Assembly: GCF_000143415.4 (NCBI RefSeq)
Contig: NW_003314279.1
Coordinates: forward strand, 854,091 to 918,090
Length of the DNA: 64,000 bases
From: Selaginella moellendorffii
Taxonomy: Eukaryota; Streptophyta; Lycopodiopsida; Selaginellales; Selaginellaceae
Direction: 5' to 3'
The notes beneath the pieces are model-generated. The model did no database searches, was not told the origin of the DNA, and saw only the letters and a program-made list of their open reading frames with translations. Positions 20,508 to 31,576 of the stretch are shown in pieces. Position numbers and translations under genes: made by a program. The first letter of the stretch is position 1, and each line of letters opens with the position of its first letter.

Positions 20508-22590
20508 TGTGAGACACAAAATCCCTAGGCCCCAAAGTGGAGCCGAAAGGCTGCCATATGGTAGTGGCCGAAGCAAAAGCCAAACAAGCATAACACGTTT
20601 GGACTAAAAGCTCCGACTTGAAAGGTCGAGAGCGGGAGTGGAACTCCCAATGACGTGCTCAAGGAACAAGCATGGAGCAAGCAATAAGTGAGTCTCTAAA
20701 AAAGGGACACAAGAGGATCCGAGATGGAGTCTGAGATGGACCAAGCTGGAGTCCAAGATGGACCCGAGATGGAGTCCGAGATGGAGTCTAATATGGACCG
20801 AGATGGAGTCCGAGATGGACCCGAGTTGAAGTCCGAAATGGAGTCCGAGATAGACTGAGATGGGGTCTGAGATAGACCCGAGTTAGAGTCCGAGATGGAG
20901 TCCGAGATGGACCCGAGATGGAGTCTGAGATGGAGTCCGAGTGGAGTCTGAGATGGACTGAGATGGAGTCCGAGATTGTTAGGCACCAGGTCAGGATAAT
21001 AGGATAAAGAAAGGGCCCTACAATCAAGTGATCACCCCTTTAGCCAGTTGGTTTATGGCTTAAGGGATAGGATCCTAACATTGGTATCGGAGCCTAGTTC
21101 AATTCTGGGGCAAGAATATTCTGAAGGAATATTCAACATGGTGGATCTAGAGGGAGAACCAAGGTTTGGTAGACCCTAAGAGAATGACCATGGTGACTTG
21201 ATGGTGGCCTAAGTATGATCGCGGATGGTCATTCCTTGACGAGGGGCAAGAATATTCTAAAGGAATATTCAACATGGTGGATCTAGAGGGAGAACCAAAG
21301 TTTGGTAGACCCTAAGAGAAGGACCATGGTGACCAGATGGTGGCCTAAGTATGATCGCGGACGATCATTCCCTGACGAGGCCCCTGGGGGAGGATTGTTA
21401 GGCACCAGGTCAGGATAATAGGATAAGGAAAGGGCCCTGCAATCAAGTGATCACCCCTTTAGCCAGTTGGCTTAGGGTGTAAGGGATAGGATCCTAATAT
21501 TGGTATCAGAGCTCAGTTCGATTCTCGTGGCTGACAAGTGGGGCAGGAATATTCTAAAGGAATATTCAACATGGTGGATCTAGAGGGAGAACCAAGGTTT
21601 GGTAGACCCTAAGAGAAGGACCATGGTGACCAGATGGTGGCCTAAGTATGATCGCGGACGATCATTCCCTGACGAGGGGGAGGACTGCAGTGGAGCCAGT
21701 TTGGCCAGTTTGGCCCAGGAAGGCTGTACCCAATGTTGGGTGATGAGCTGCCCATTGGGAAGTCCAAGACTAGAGTGAACGCGGACCAACAAACAAGGTA
21801 GCTTGGTGAAGTGTTCAAGAGCCGGCTCTAGTTCCTCCGGGAGATCGATTGGCCGATGCTCCCAGTCCAAGTGTGGTTGGCACTACCTACTTGGATACCT
21901 GGTGTGGCTCAACAGAACCTCGCTCTAAACCCATGGCTAGAGCACCCAAAGGCAGAAGGTGGGGAGAGTACCCATGAGGCTCGCGTAAGGCTGCGGTGTT
22001 CTGAAATGCTGCCCCAAAGTCCCAGACTGTGAAAAGGAGGAGGAGCTATCCTCTAGTGTAGAGACCAAGGATACGGTCATGTGAGGAGGTAGTCCTAGAG
22101 GACCAAGGGACTTAGTGGTTGGGCTTGTGGGCCTTGATCTAGTGGTAGTGTTAGTGAACATGGCCATAGACAAAAAAGGACTTGGTGGGGACTGGAAAAG
22201 GGATATTGGGGAAGGCTAATCCCCATGTCTGTGGGCATCCTAAGGATGTTAGGGAGTGGATCGAGGATGATCACTAATGGATGGATGGCCCAATCTTTAA
22301 GAGATGGGATTGTGATGCAAGTGGTGTTAAACCACCGGTGTGACCAAGGTGAAGGGGCATGGCCTTAGCATAACAGGCTGATATGTCGATGGTACCTTGG
22401 GGTGTCGGTCATGAGATCAAACACGTGGAGCACTTGGACCAAGTGCAAAGGTTGAGTGGCAGGGGTGCTATTCTCAAGGCTAGCAAGCCCAAGTCCAAAA
22501 TAGGACTTATGGAGGTTGTGAGTGAGACTCCTCCAAGTGGTCGAAAGTCGATGGTTAAGTGACTAAAATAAAATGGAAAAATTAATCGGT
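20508..22590 (+). repeat. Element B, 3' LTR, interrupted by TRIM-2
   Basis: Matches the B 5' LTR from TGTGAGACACAAAATCCC to ATTAATCGGT, with TRIM-2 sequence inside (20977 to about 21675). About 110 bp of LTR next to TRIM-2, including the GTGAAAGCCC block, is missing. The last few bases (TTACA) are lost, together with about 105 bp of A1 RT, in a deletion at the outer junction. Confidence 0.85.
20977..21499 (+). mobile_element. TRIM-2: very small LTR element with 104-bp LTRs
   Basis: Two 104-bp LTRs (20977-21080 and 21396-21499) begin TGTTAGGCACCAGG and end GATCCTAACA / GATCCTAATA. Each is followed by a primer binding site (TTGGTATCGGAGCC, TTGGTATCAGAGCTC). The 315-bp interior contains a nearly tandem duplication of about 137 bp (GGGGCAAGAATATTC...CCTGACGAG) and ends in a polypurine tract CTGGGGGAGGA. 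A second partial interior (21500 to about 21675) follows the right LTR without a third LTR, so the element was probably a tandem LTR-int-LTR-int-LTR form cut by a deletion. Confidence 0.88.
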
Positions 22591-24255
22591 TGCTCAATAA
22601 GAGGTAAAGTTTCTTGGGCATATGGTGGGCAAGGACGGGCTCAAGATGGACCCTGAGAACATCCAAACGATCCAGAAATGAGAGCAACCATCAAATGTAC
22701 ATGAGTTGAGGGTATTTCTGGAGCTATACAACTACTACCAAAAGTTTATCAAACACTATTCAAAAGTAACCCTACCCTTAATGGACCAAACAAATAAAAT
22801 GTCAAAGCCATGACTAAGGCTAGTGGGGGCTTGTTACAAAGCATCCCAATTTCAGATCATCCATGGAAATGTCTTACAATGGACTTCATCACAGGACTCC
22901 CCCCAAGTGAGGGTTTTGATGTGATACCTGTAGTGGTGGATTGATTTTCAAAAATGGCACATTTCATACCCACCACAACGGAAGTGGATGCGGAAGGTGT
23001 GGCAAAGCTGTTCTTTGAACAAATAGTTTAAGTGTAGGGAAGGCCAGAAGAGATTTGTAAGCTCCTAAATTTGGACTTCCCAGGAGGTCACCCAACCCAG
23101 TATTATTCAAACCCAAGGACGTTTAACCCCAAATATCCCAAAACCCTTAACCAATTGAAAAAGGGGGTGCACTCTTGTTCATGGGCCCTTTCCCTCTATA
23201 TTTGAACCCATAGATCGTCTCTCGAGTCATTCCCTTTGGTTACTTACAAGATTATCTCAAATCGAGATAAGATCTTCACCAGTAGTTTCTGGAGAACTCT
23301 CTTAGAAGAATATCACACCAAGTTAAAATTCAGCACAGCCTATCACCCACAGATAGCTATTGGGTATTAAGTCAAGTTTGATGGCAATAACACTTCTTGA
23401 CAGGTGGACAAACGAAAAGGGTGAATTAGGCAGTTGTAGGATTATTTGCAATGCTATGTCTTAGGAGACTAAATCGATTGGGTAAGTCATTTGGGACTTA
23501 CAGAAATATGCTATAACAACTCACCACATTTGAGTATTGAGGTGAGTCCATAGGAAGTCATCAATGGGCAAGCTATTGAAGGTTCTGTGGAACTTGGCAT
23601 GGCCGAGTATCATGGAAAGTTACCCGTGGTAGAGGTGTTCACAGCAGAAAGACTCAATATTTGGAATCTAGTGAGGGATTCTTTGGAATGGGCTCAATAA
23701 AAACAAACCAAGTATGTGAACCAAAAACATCGGGATGTAAAGTTCCAACCTGGGGAGAAGGTGTGGCTAAACACCAAGAACCTAAGGGTACCAAGTTGGA
23801 TCAGCCGAAAGTTGACCCAAAGGTAAAAATGCATGTATTCCCAGAATTGAACTAATCTTGAGTTCCTTAAACAGGTTCATGGGGCCTTACGAGATTGAGG
23901 CACAAATCGGTAAGTGGCTTACTGCCTCTAACTTCCTCGAGAGATGGGGAGGATGCACCCAATGTTCCATGTGAACTTACTCAAGTCGTACTTTGAGGAT
24001 CCGCTTCACAAGGACCAAGTAAAACCTTTACCTGAGGTTATCCAAGGGGAAGAAAAATACGAAGTTGAGGCCATCTTTAATGCGTGCAAGAGCAAATGAC
24101 AAGGATGCGACATGAGGGAGTTCTATATGAAGTGGAAAGGATTTCCACACTGCAAAGCAACATAGGAACCATAGGAGAACCTAGTGAACGCATGAGATCT
24201 AGTGAAGGAATTTCTGCAAGGCAGAACTCTATATACTTATGCAAAGTTCAATTAA
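22591..24255 (+). pseudogene. Element A1 pol, 3' part (RT end, integrase, chromodomain), broken
   Basis: Resumes the A1 pol after B: RT/thumb (EVKFLGHMVGKDG, 22596-22790). A large deletion removes RNase H and the zinc domain, then integrase core ([15 protein letters not shown], 22880 on), a solo LTR insertion at 23056-23248, the end of the integrase, and a degraded chromodomain to 24255. Colinear with 15913-18204 of A2, including homologues of both introns. Multiple stops. Confidence 0.87.
23056..23248 (-). mobile_element. Solo LTR of a Cassandra-like TRIM carrying 5S rRNA-like sequence
   Basis: 193 bp, TGTAAG...CTTACA termini, flanked by a perfect 5-bp duplication AGATT (23051-23055 and 23249-23253). 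The minus strand of 23073-23127 resembles the 3' half of plant 5S rRNA, including GGTTGGGTGACCTCC, TGGGAAGTCC and an A-box-like GTTAAACGTCCTTGGG. Cassandra elements are known non-autonomous LTR elements whose LTRs hold a 5S-derived RNA polymerase III promoter. 5S similarity is judged from memory of plant 5S rRNA. No interior or second LTR remains, as expected after LTR-LTR recombination. Confidence 0.82.
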
Positions 24256-24394
24256 AGTATCAATTTGTGAAGTTGAGCAATGGCATATGTTGGGACACGA
24301 AGGCACGTCAAAAGTAAGGTAATTAGCATAGATTAGCTAGGTCAACTAGGCATATGGAACCAAACCTGACTCCTCGTGAGGATGTCGAATCCAT

Positions 24395-24575
24395 AAACGT
24401 ATTCTATGGAGGTTGGGTTCGAATCCCAACCCCCTAGTAAAGCAAAGCTGGGTTCAAGTCCCAACCCCATACTAGAGCATGGTGAGATGAGGGGTATAGG
24501 GACACTTATACTCCGTTGTCATGGGCTCTTGGCCAAGGACGCTAACTTAGGCACACCGCTAAGTGGGGGATGCCT
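24395..24575 (+). ncRNA. Structured hairpin array in A1 (cis RNA element, putative)
   Basis: Same order as in A2: T-arm TTGGG-TTCGAAT-CCCAA (24413-24429), outer stem CTAGTA/TACTAG (24434-24439 with 24470-24475), GTATAG/TTATAC hairpin (24494-24511), ACTTAG/CTAAGT hairpin with loop GCACACCG (about 24545-24564). Kept although the pol of this copy is ruined. Confidence 0.55.
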
Positions 24576-24656
24576 TTGGAGATATGGTCAACAAGTCATA
24601 AGATTAAAAAGAGATGTTTGATGTGGGCATTGAACTTCTTCAATGGGTGGTGAAGT

Positions 24657-25280
24657 TGTAAGGAACAAACTCCCCAAGGTGTCGAAGGCTAAAGGATCCC
24701 CGAAGGCATAACTAAAATGATAAAAAGTTCATCAGATGAGACTAAATCTGAGATCGAGTCCGAGACCAACTTGAAGACCAAGTTTGAGACCAAATCCGAG
24801 ATCGAGTCCGAGACCAACTCTAAGACCAAGTTCGAAACCTAGTCTAAGACCAAATTCAAAACCAAGTTTGAGATCCAATATTGGGTCCAAGACCGAGTCT
24901 GAGATCAAGTTCGAGACCAAGTCCAAAGTCAAGTTCAAAATCAAGTCCGAGACCGAGTCCAAATACTAATATAGATCATGGGGTGAAAGCCCAAAGCGTC
25001 TGTCTCTCTCCCAAGAGGGGGGGTTGTAGGGGGTTCCAAAAGTATAGTAGGGATAGTGAGGTCTAGGAAACAATCTTGAAGGAACTTTCCAATGGTGTTT
25101 CCAAATTGACTTGAGGTTGAGACTGGGGCCAAGGGGCCTTGGGTGGGAGTGAGCATGGACTTGGGTGGGGCTGGAGCGGCCACCCAAGGAAGTGCTCAAG
25201 AGTAGCTCCCACTTCCAGAAGGGAAACTGACTGTAGTGCTCCCAGCTCTTGTGGAGTGGTGCCCCACTTGAGTACCTTGT
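24657..25280 (+). repeat. Element A1, 3' LTR, truncated
   Basis: TGTAAGGAACAAAC start, purine-rich array (24740-24965), GGTGAAAGCCCAAAGCG block, then the LTR is cut at GAGTACCTTGT where the C1 LTR begins. The rest of the A1 LTR is not found on the far side of C1. Confidence 0.88.
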
Positions 25281-26092
25281 TGTCGCAAATGTGACTTTGG
25301 GTATCGAAAGATACTTGTCAGCCAGTCCTTACAGACACTCTTTCCTTATTGCCATGATGGCAGAAGGTTAGTATTACTGGTTTCCTTTATTAGCCCCTCT
25401 TGTCCAAGTGTTAGTAAACTAGACTTAGTATCTGTACTTGGCTAAATGAGCATAAGGAAGGAATTCCTAAGTGTCTATTTAGCCAAGCATACTTGGTCTG
25501 GCTTGTTAGTTCTCTTTTGCTCTGTCTTGCATTGACGTGGCAAAAACCCTCCCATATTGAGACTAGTCCCTCAATATCGCTAGATGATAGTTACTATATT
25601 TACCAAACACCCTCGTTATCATGCCCTTTGTGTTAGTCTCATTTCAGTCTCAAATACTATTTATGGAAAGTGTCTAAATTCACTCATTTAGCATATTTAC
25701 GGAATGTAGAGATCAGTTTGAACACAATAGTGTTCATCCCGTATCCAAATTCACAATCTAAAAACATTCCATATTTAGTAAGTTTCAACCTTGTCCTAGA
25801 GACTAACTCCTGAGGGAGGCTTGGGGTGAAAGGGGGCTATGGGGGTTTCCAAATGTATAATAGAGATAGTGGTTGGAATGCATATCCAACCACTAGAGAC
25901 ATTAGTTTGGCTCCCACTAGGCTGTGTCGCTCCTTGTTTTGTGTCCGGCTTGGGTCTAAGCCCAAGCTCCATCTGACACCATTTTGCGTGCAAGTGCTAG
26001 ATATGGGGAACTAATGCTCATGGGATTGTACTAGACCTTCGTTTCGTAATGGAATGGGCTTGGAGTTTGGCTCCAAATTCAGATGCGCTACA
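25281..26092 (+). repeat. Element C1, 5' LTR (812 bp, internally deleted)
   Basis: Begins TGTCGCAAATGTGACTT and ends ATGCGCTACA, followed by a decayed primer binding site (TTTAGTATCAAA). Colinear with the 1144-bp LTR at 60107-61250 but missing an internal stretch. It shares the GCTTGGGGTGAAAG / GGGGGTTCCAAATGTATAATAG core with the A and B LTRs. Confidence 0.85.
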
Positions 26093-26214
26093 TTTAGTAT
26101 CAAATAAATTGTCTCAGTGATTCTTATCCAACTTTTGTCGAATTTTCTAACTCAAGTTGTATACACAGAGACTTTTCTAGTAGATCTAAAGCGACCAGTG
26201 TAGGATTAGTTGGA

Positions 26215-29200
26215 TTGCACCATTCGGTAAGAACGTTGTATGCATGTTCAATTACTAATAGAGGCATGCATACAACTAGTGGGATGGTGAAAAGGAACTG
26301 TGCTGATGAAACTAAAACCTCTAGACGGGCGAATCAAGAGGAGGAAACTCCTATTAGAGATGCTGCGGAAGAGGCTGAGGCTGAGTCAAAAGAGGAAGAG
26401 CTAGATGCTACAGCACTACAGCATATGGCTCAAGAAGTCCAAATCAAGAATTTGCGAAGAGAGATTCGCAAATTGAAAAAGGAAAACAAGAAGAGGAAGA
26501 AAGAAGTTGAGGCAGCTAAACTAATTAAACCTAAGCAACCGGACTCTTCTTCAAGTTCTAAAGATGATGAAGTTCTACAACCACCCCCAATTGCATAAGT
26601 TCAAAGTTTCAAGCTTCCGAAACCACCCAATTTCAGAGGCACCCAATCTTCCAAAACCTAATAGTCCTACGTCTATGATATAGAAAACTATTTCATAGCG
26701 GCAAATGTAGATGATCGTACGAAAGTTGTGTGCACGCAATCTTTTCTCACTGATCATGCCAAAACTTGGTGGCACCAAGTGTGTGCTAAAAAAGGGCAGA
26801 ATAGAAGCTGGACCAAGATGTAGTCTTCTATCCATAAGGAATACTTGCCGAATGATCTTGGTCTGAGACTTCACGTGGAGCTGTGGTGGTTAAAGCAGCA
26901 AGGGGACCTCATGCATTACGTTAATGTGTTTACTAAGAAGTGCATTACAATTGCAAATATGAGTGACTAAGATGCTCGAAATTATTTCCTGGAGGGTTTA
27001 AGTTCACTTTCTCGCAATGAGATTTTGAAGTTTAAGCCAAAGATGTACCTGGAGTGTAAGGAGGCAACGTAGTAAGTTGCCTTTAGTCACTCACTCATGG
27101 AACAATATCAGCAGCTGTATGCTGGTACCTCAGACATGAATAAAAATTCTGGGAATAAACAAAGTGATTGGAAACAGAGGGTGAAAGGCAAGTTCCACTC
27201 TGGAGGCTCACAAGCAATGGTTAACAAAGGTGGTGGTGGTTGGAGACCACTAGCAGCTTCTTCTGGTCCTAAGCCCTCTGTTCCTCCTCCTGGTGGGTAC
27301 AAGCAGTAGTAACCTGCAAAACTTGCTTCTAGCAGAACGGGTAGTGTGGGTCATTGCTTCCATTGTGAAGAGTCAGGACATAAGTCCTCAGAATGTCCCA
27401 ACAAGCATAAGACAAAGCCTATGTTAATGTTATGAGGGAAGATGGTGGTGGTGAAGCTGAATGGGTTGACAAGTTGATCAATACAAACTATGAGAAAGAG
27501 GAGGTGAGTTACTTTCATTGTTTTCCTCAAGTTTTTCTCGCAGTCAATGCAAACACTGATCTGTTAATGTATCTAGTAAGCTTTATTCATGGACACCAAA
27601 TCCGAGTGATGATTGACACGAGAGCTACACATAGCATGATATCTGAAGACTTAGTTAATTTGTTAAGATTTGATGCTGAGCAAATTATCACCTATGCACT
27701 TCTAGTTTGCGGAAGGTGGGCAAGTAGCCAAAAACTTTATGAGTGATGTTTCAATAAAAATATTCAAGTGGACTTGATAGTGTTGAAGATACCAAATTTT
27801 CAAATGGTGTTTGGTATAGATTTCTTCAATAAATATGTTAAAGGGATTTATGGTGCTAGACAAAGTCATATCACATTGAAGCCAAAAGGACGTCCTGATG
27901 TGTCCTTTCAGTTGCAAAAGCACTCCTCAAAGGATTGGGATGCTAAGCTCCTAACTACAAGAGCTGCTCAAAAAGCAACTAAGAAGGGATGTCTAACCTT
28001 TTGGGTTCAAGTGATGGAAGCTGAGGGTATTGGTGACTCAGTTCGAATTAGTGATGGAGTTGATCTTATACCAAAGAAAATATTGGAATTGTTAGCAAGG
28101 AATTAGGATATCTTCCCAAAAGATATGCCGCTAGAGCTACCTCCTAACCATGAGGTTGATTATCGGATTGAGGTTATTTTGGGTTCTAAACCACTTATGA
28201 AAGCTCTATATCAATTGAACATCAAGGAGATGGCTGAACTCAAGAAGCAACTCACAAAGCTTCTTGACAAAGGTTATATCTAACCAAGCAAGTTACCTTA
28301 TGGAGCATCAATCCTTTTTGTTATGAAAAAGGATGGAACCATGAGGATGTGTATTGACTATCGAGCACTTAACTAGATCATAGTAAAAACTGGTTATCCT
28401 TTGCCTCACATTGATGACTTGTTTGACCAACTCTTAAAGGCCAAGTATTTTACGTGACTTGATTTGTAGTCCAAGTATCATCAGATACAGGTAGCATATC
28501 AGGATGTGGAGAAGACAACCTTTAAGGCTCGGTATGGATCTTATGAGTTCCTTGTCATGCCGTTTGGGTTATACAATGCTCTAGCAATGTTCAGCACTAT
28601 GATGAATGGAATATTCAGAGATTATTTGGATGAATTTGTTGTCCTATATATCAACAATGTTCTAGTCTTTAGTGAAATGTTGGAGGATCATTTAAAACAC
28701 TTGGAACTGGTGTTTCAGAAGTTGCGTGAACACAAACTGTATGCTAAGGAAAGTAAATGCGCTTTTGGACAATTGCGCATAAACTTTCTTGGACATATAG
28801 TCGGTGGTGGCGTAATTGAGGTAGATCCAAAGAATGTGGAAGCGGTGAAGTCCTGGGAAGTCCCAACCATTGTATCAAATGTTCTTTCCTTTCTCGGTTT
28901 GGTGGGATACTATCCTAAGTTTGTCCACAATTTTGCAAAAATTGCTCTTCTGTTGACTGAGTTGACGAAGAGTAGTATTCCGTTTCATTGGACACCAGCT
29001 TGTTAGTGTGCTTTTGTACGGTTGAAAGAGATCTTGACTACAGTTCTTGTTCTCAAGATCCCAGATCTTGATAAATGGAACTGAGTTGTTATACTCAGTT
29101 CTGGGCAATATTGGCAATTAGTTTGGATTGGTTAGAGGATGTTCGGGCTTCATATGGAAGTATAGAGTTGTCAAAGCAGAACCCTGGTAGCGAAGCAGCA

Positions 29201-30590
29201 AAAGTTGCTAGTCAAACCAATGTGAAGCTTCACTACTCAGTTCGGGATGGACTTATATTCTATAAGCAAGAAAAGTTGTATCTTCCCTCTAAGGATCTAC
29301 AGTAGTTGTTTCTGTGGGAACATCATGATATTCCAACAACAAGACATGGTGGCAAGCGAAAGACTTTGGCTTCATTGAAAAAAGGATTTTTTTGGTTTGG
29401 TATGGAAGGTGATGTAGCGGACTATATCCGTTCCTACCTTATATGCTAGCATGTAAGTGTAGAACTTAGAAATAGGCTAGAAAGTTGTAGTGCATTTGAG
29501 CACCAGCATGGCCATTTCAAAGTGTGACATTTGATTTCGTCACTTGTTTGCCAAAGTCTGAAGGTTATGATACCTTGATGGTGGTTGTGGATTGATTGTC
29601 AAAGATTGCACACTTCATTCCAACTGTGGAAATAGTAAATGCGAAACAAGCAGCAAAGCTTTTTTTCCATGAAATCGTGTGGGTTTGTGGTCTTCTTGAA
29701 GAGATGATCTTGGATAAAGATTCGAGATTTACAAGGAAGTTTTGGGGCACACTATTCAAGTTGTTTGGTACCAAGTTGAAATTTAGTATGACTTATCATC
29801 CTCAAACTGATGGGCAAACTGAATGCGTGAATGCTCAAGTTGAGGATTATCTGCGGTACTATGTTGCTGCAGACCAACACAACTGGGTTGAGCATTTGGA
29901 TATAGCAAAAATTTGTTATAACAACACATTTCATAATGCTATTGGCTGTTCTCCATAGGAGATGCTGCAAGGGAATGTTCGTGGGGTCCCTCAATAGATT
30001 GTTGTACCAAAACCAATGTCCAAAGTGGTTAGTTCTGGCCATTGAGACTTATGTGGAGCAACTACGCCAAGGTTAGTCTAGAGATATTGAGGTGATGGGC
30101 AAAGCTCAGGATAGGTATCGACGTGATAAGGATTAACATCGTCAGCATCTATCCTATCAAGTGGGGAATCATGTATGCCTATCTTCACGAAACATGAATA
30201 TTAAAGGATCTTGATCTCGAAAGCTATTATTGAGATATGTTAGACCCTATCGGGTGTTGAGGTGCATTGGTAATGTATCTTATCAATTGGATCTTCTTGC
30301 AGAGATGTCCAATGTTCATAATGTATTTCATGCCAATCTCTTGGCTCCTTATACTATAGATGATGCACGTCAAGTGGAGATTCGTCCACCATTGGAAGTT
30401 GTGGAATTTGAACCTGAATATGAGGTGAAAGCTATTTTGGGTACTCACTAGCTTAAAAATGCCTAATGTCGAGAGTATTTAGTTAACTGGAAAGGTTACC
30501 CATCTTGTGAATCAACTTAGGAGCCTTTTAGGAATCTTACATATGCTCGTGAGCTTGTCATGGAGTATGAGAATCGTAATAAAAACTAGT
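26215..30590 (+). pseudogene. Element C1 gag-pol (Ty3/gypsy, chromodomain type), broken
   Basis: Gag: coiled-coil-like charged N-terminus (26281-26600), core (AKTWWHQVCAKK, LWWLKQQGDLMHYVNVF), an intact CCHC knuckle CFHCEESGHKSSEC (about 27357-27398). Protease with DTR in place of DTG (27616). RT with YINN instead of YIDD (about 28650). RNase H almost wholly deleted near 29080. Integrase zinc region degraded, core with TYHPQTDGQTECVN uninterrupted (29790-29835), and a chromodomain-like end (WKGYPSCEST, 30490). Many stops. A family distinct from A, and it lacks both A-family introns. Confidence 0.88.
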
Positions 30591-31576
30591 TTTGTAACTC
30601 TTGTAATAAATCTTGCAAATCAATAAAGTAATCTATTTTTATAAATTAAACATTTCATTTCTCTCATTCGTTAGTACTTGGGTCAGTTTTGGCAAGTTGA
30701 TTTCGGCACTTCAGTGCATGGGTCCAATCCATAACCATGGGGATAACTATTAACACTTGCTTTGCTCGATGAAGATTTATTAGTGATAGGCTTACTTTAT
30801 TGAATGGTGTTGTGGAGGATTGTATCCTTAAACTTTTATCATTTTTCCATGTTAACATGTTAATTCTACCTATGTCAGTATCCTTTTGTTGCATTTAGTC
30901 TGCAGTGCTTGATTTTATTAAGTCTTAGACGTGGTGAATCACTCCTTGATGATATGTTATTTGTAATTGAGTATTATTGAAGAATTAATCTTAGATACTA
31001 ACTAAAGTATCTCAGATTTTGGTTAGCTTAGTTGCTAAAGAGGGGGCGGTTCGAAAGGTATAATAAGGATAGTGGGTAGGTTGGGCATGGTTAACTAACT
31101 TGAGGTAGAGTTTAGCTCACATTTACATGTTTATCTTTGTTTTACATTTGGTTTGGGTTTAAGCCCAAATTCCACACCATGCTAGCTCCATATCTTCACA
31201 TTAAGCTATTGGTATGCTAAAATAGCACCAAACTTCATTTAGCTTCGTTTTGTGTGCTAGTTTTGACATGAGGATGTTGGATGTTTTAGGACTATTCTAA
31301 GTTGTTCTATGCTCTTGTCCCTTCGCTCTTTGGGCTATACACTTGGAAGTTATTCCATGCTCTAGTACTTCACTCTGGGCTCTATGCTTAGAGTAGACTC
31401 CATTCTTCTTTAATGGCCTAAGGCCTACACTTCGGTTTTGCCTCTATTGTCCTTGGACATGTGGCATATGGCATATATAACATGTGACACATGGCACATA
31501 AAGGGTTTAGGTTGCATTTTGTGGTTATCTTATGGTACATCACCATAGGATAAAGGGTAAAAATCACATGTGCTAT
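30591..31576 (+). repeat. Element C1 3' interior and partial 3' LTR
   Basis: 30740-30960 matches the right end of the window (63800-64000: ACACTTGCTTTGCTCGATGA and on), so both belong to the C-family 3' interior. From about 31040 to 31576 the sequence follows the C LTR (GGATAGTGGGTAGG, GTTTTGTGTGCTAG, CACCATAGGATAAAGGG) and ends ATGTGCTATA. The first part of this LTR is missing. Confidence 0.75.
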
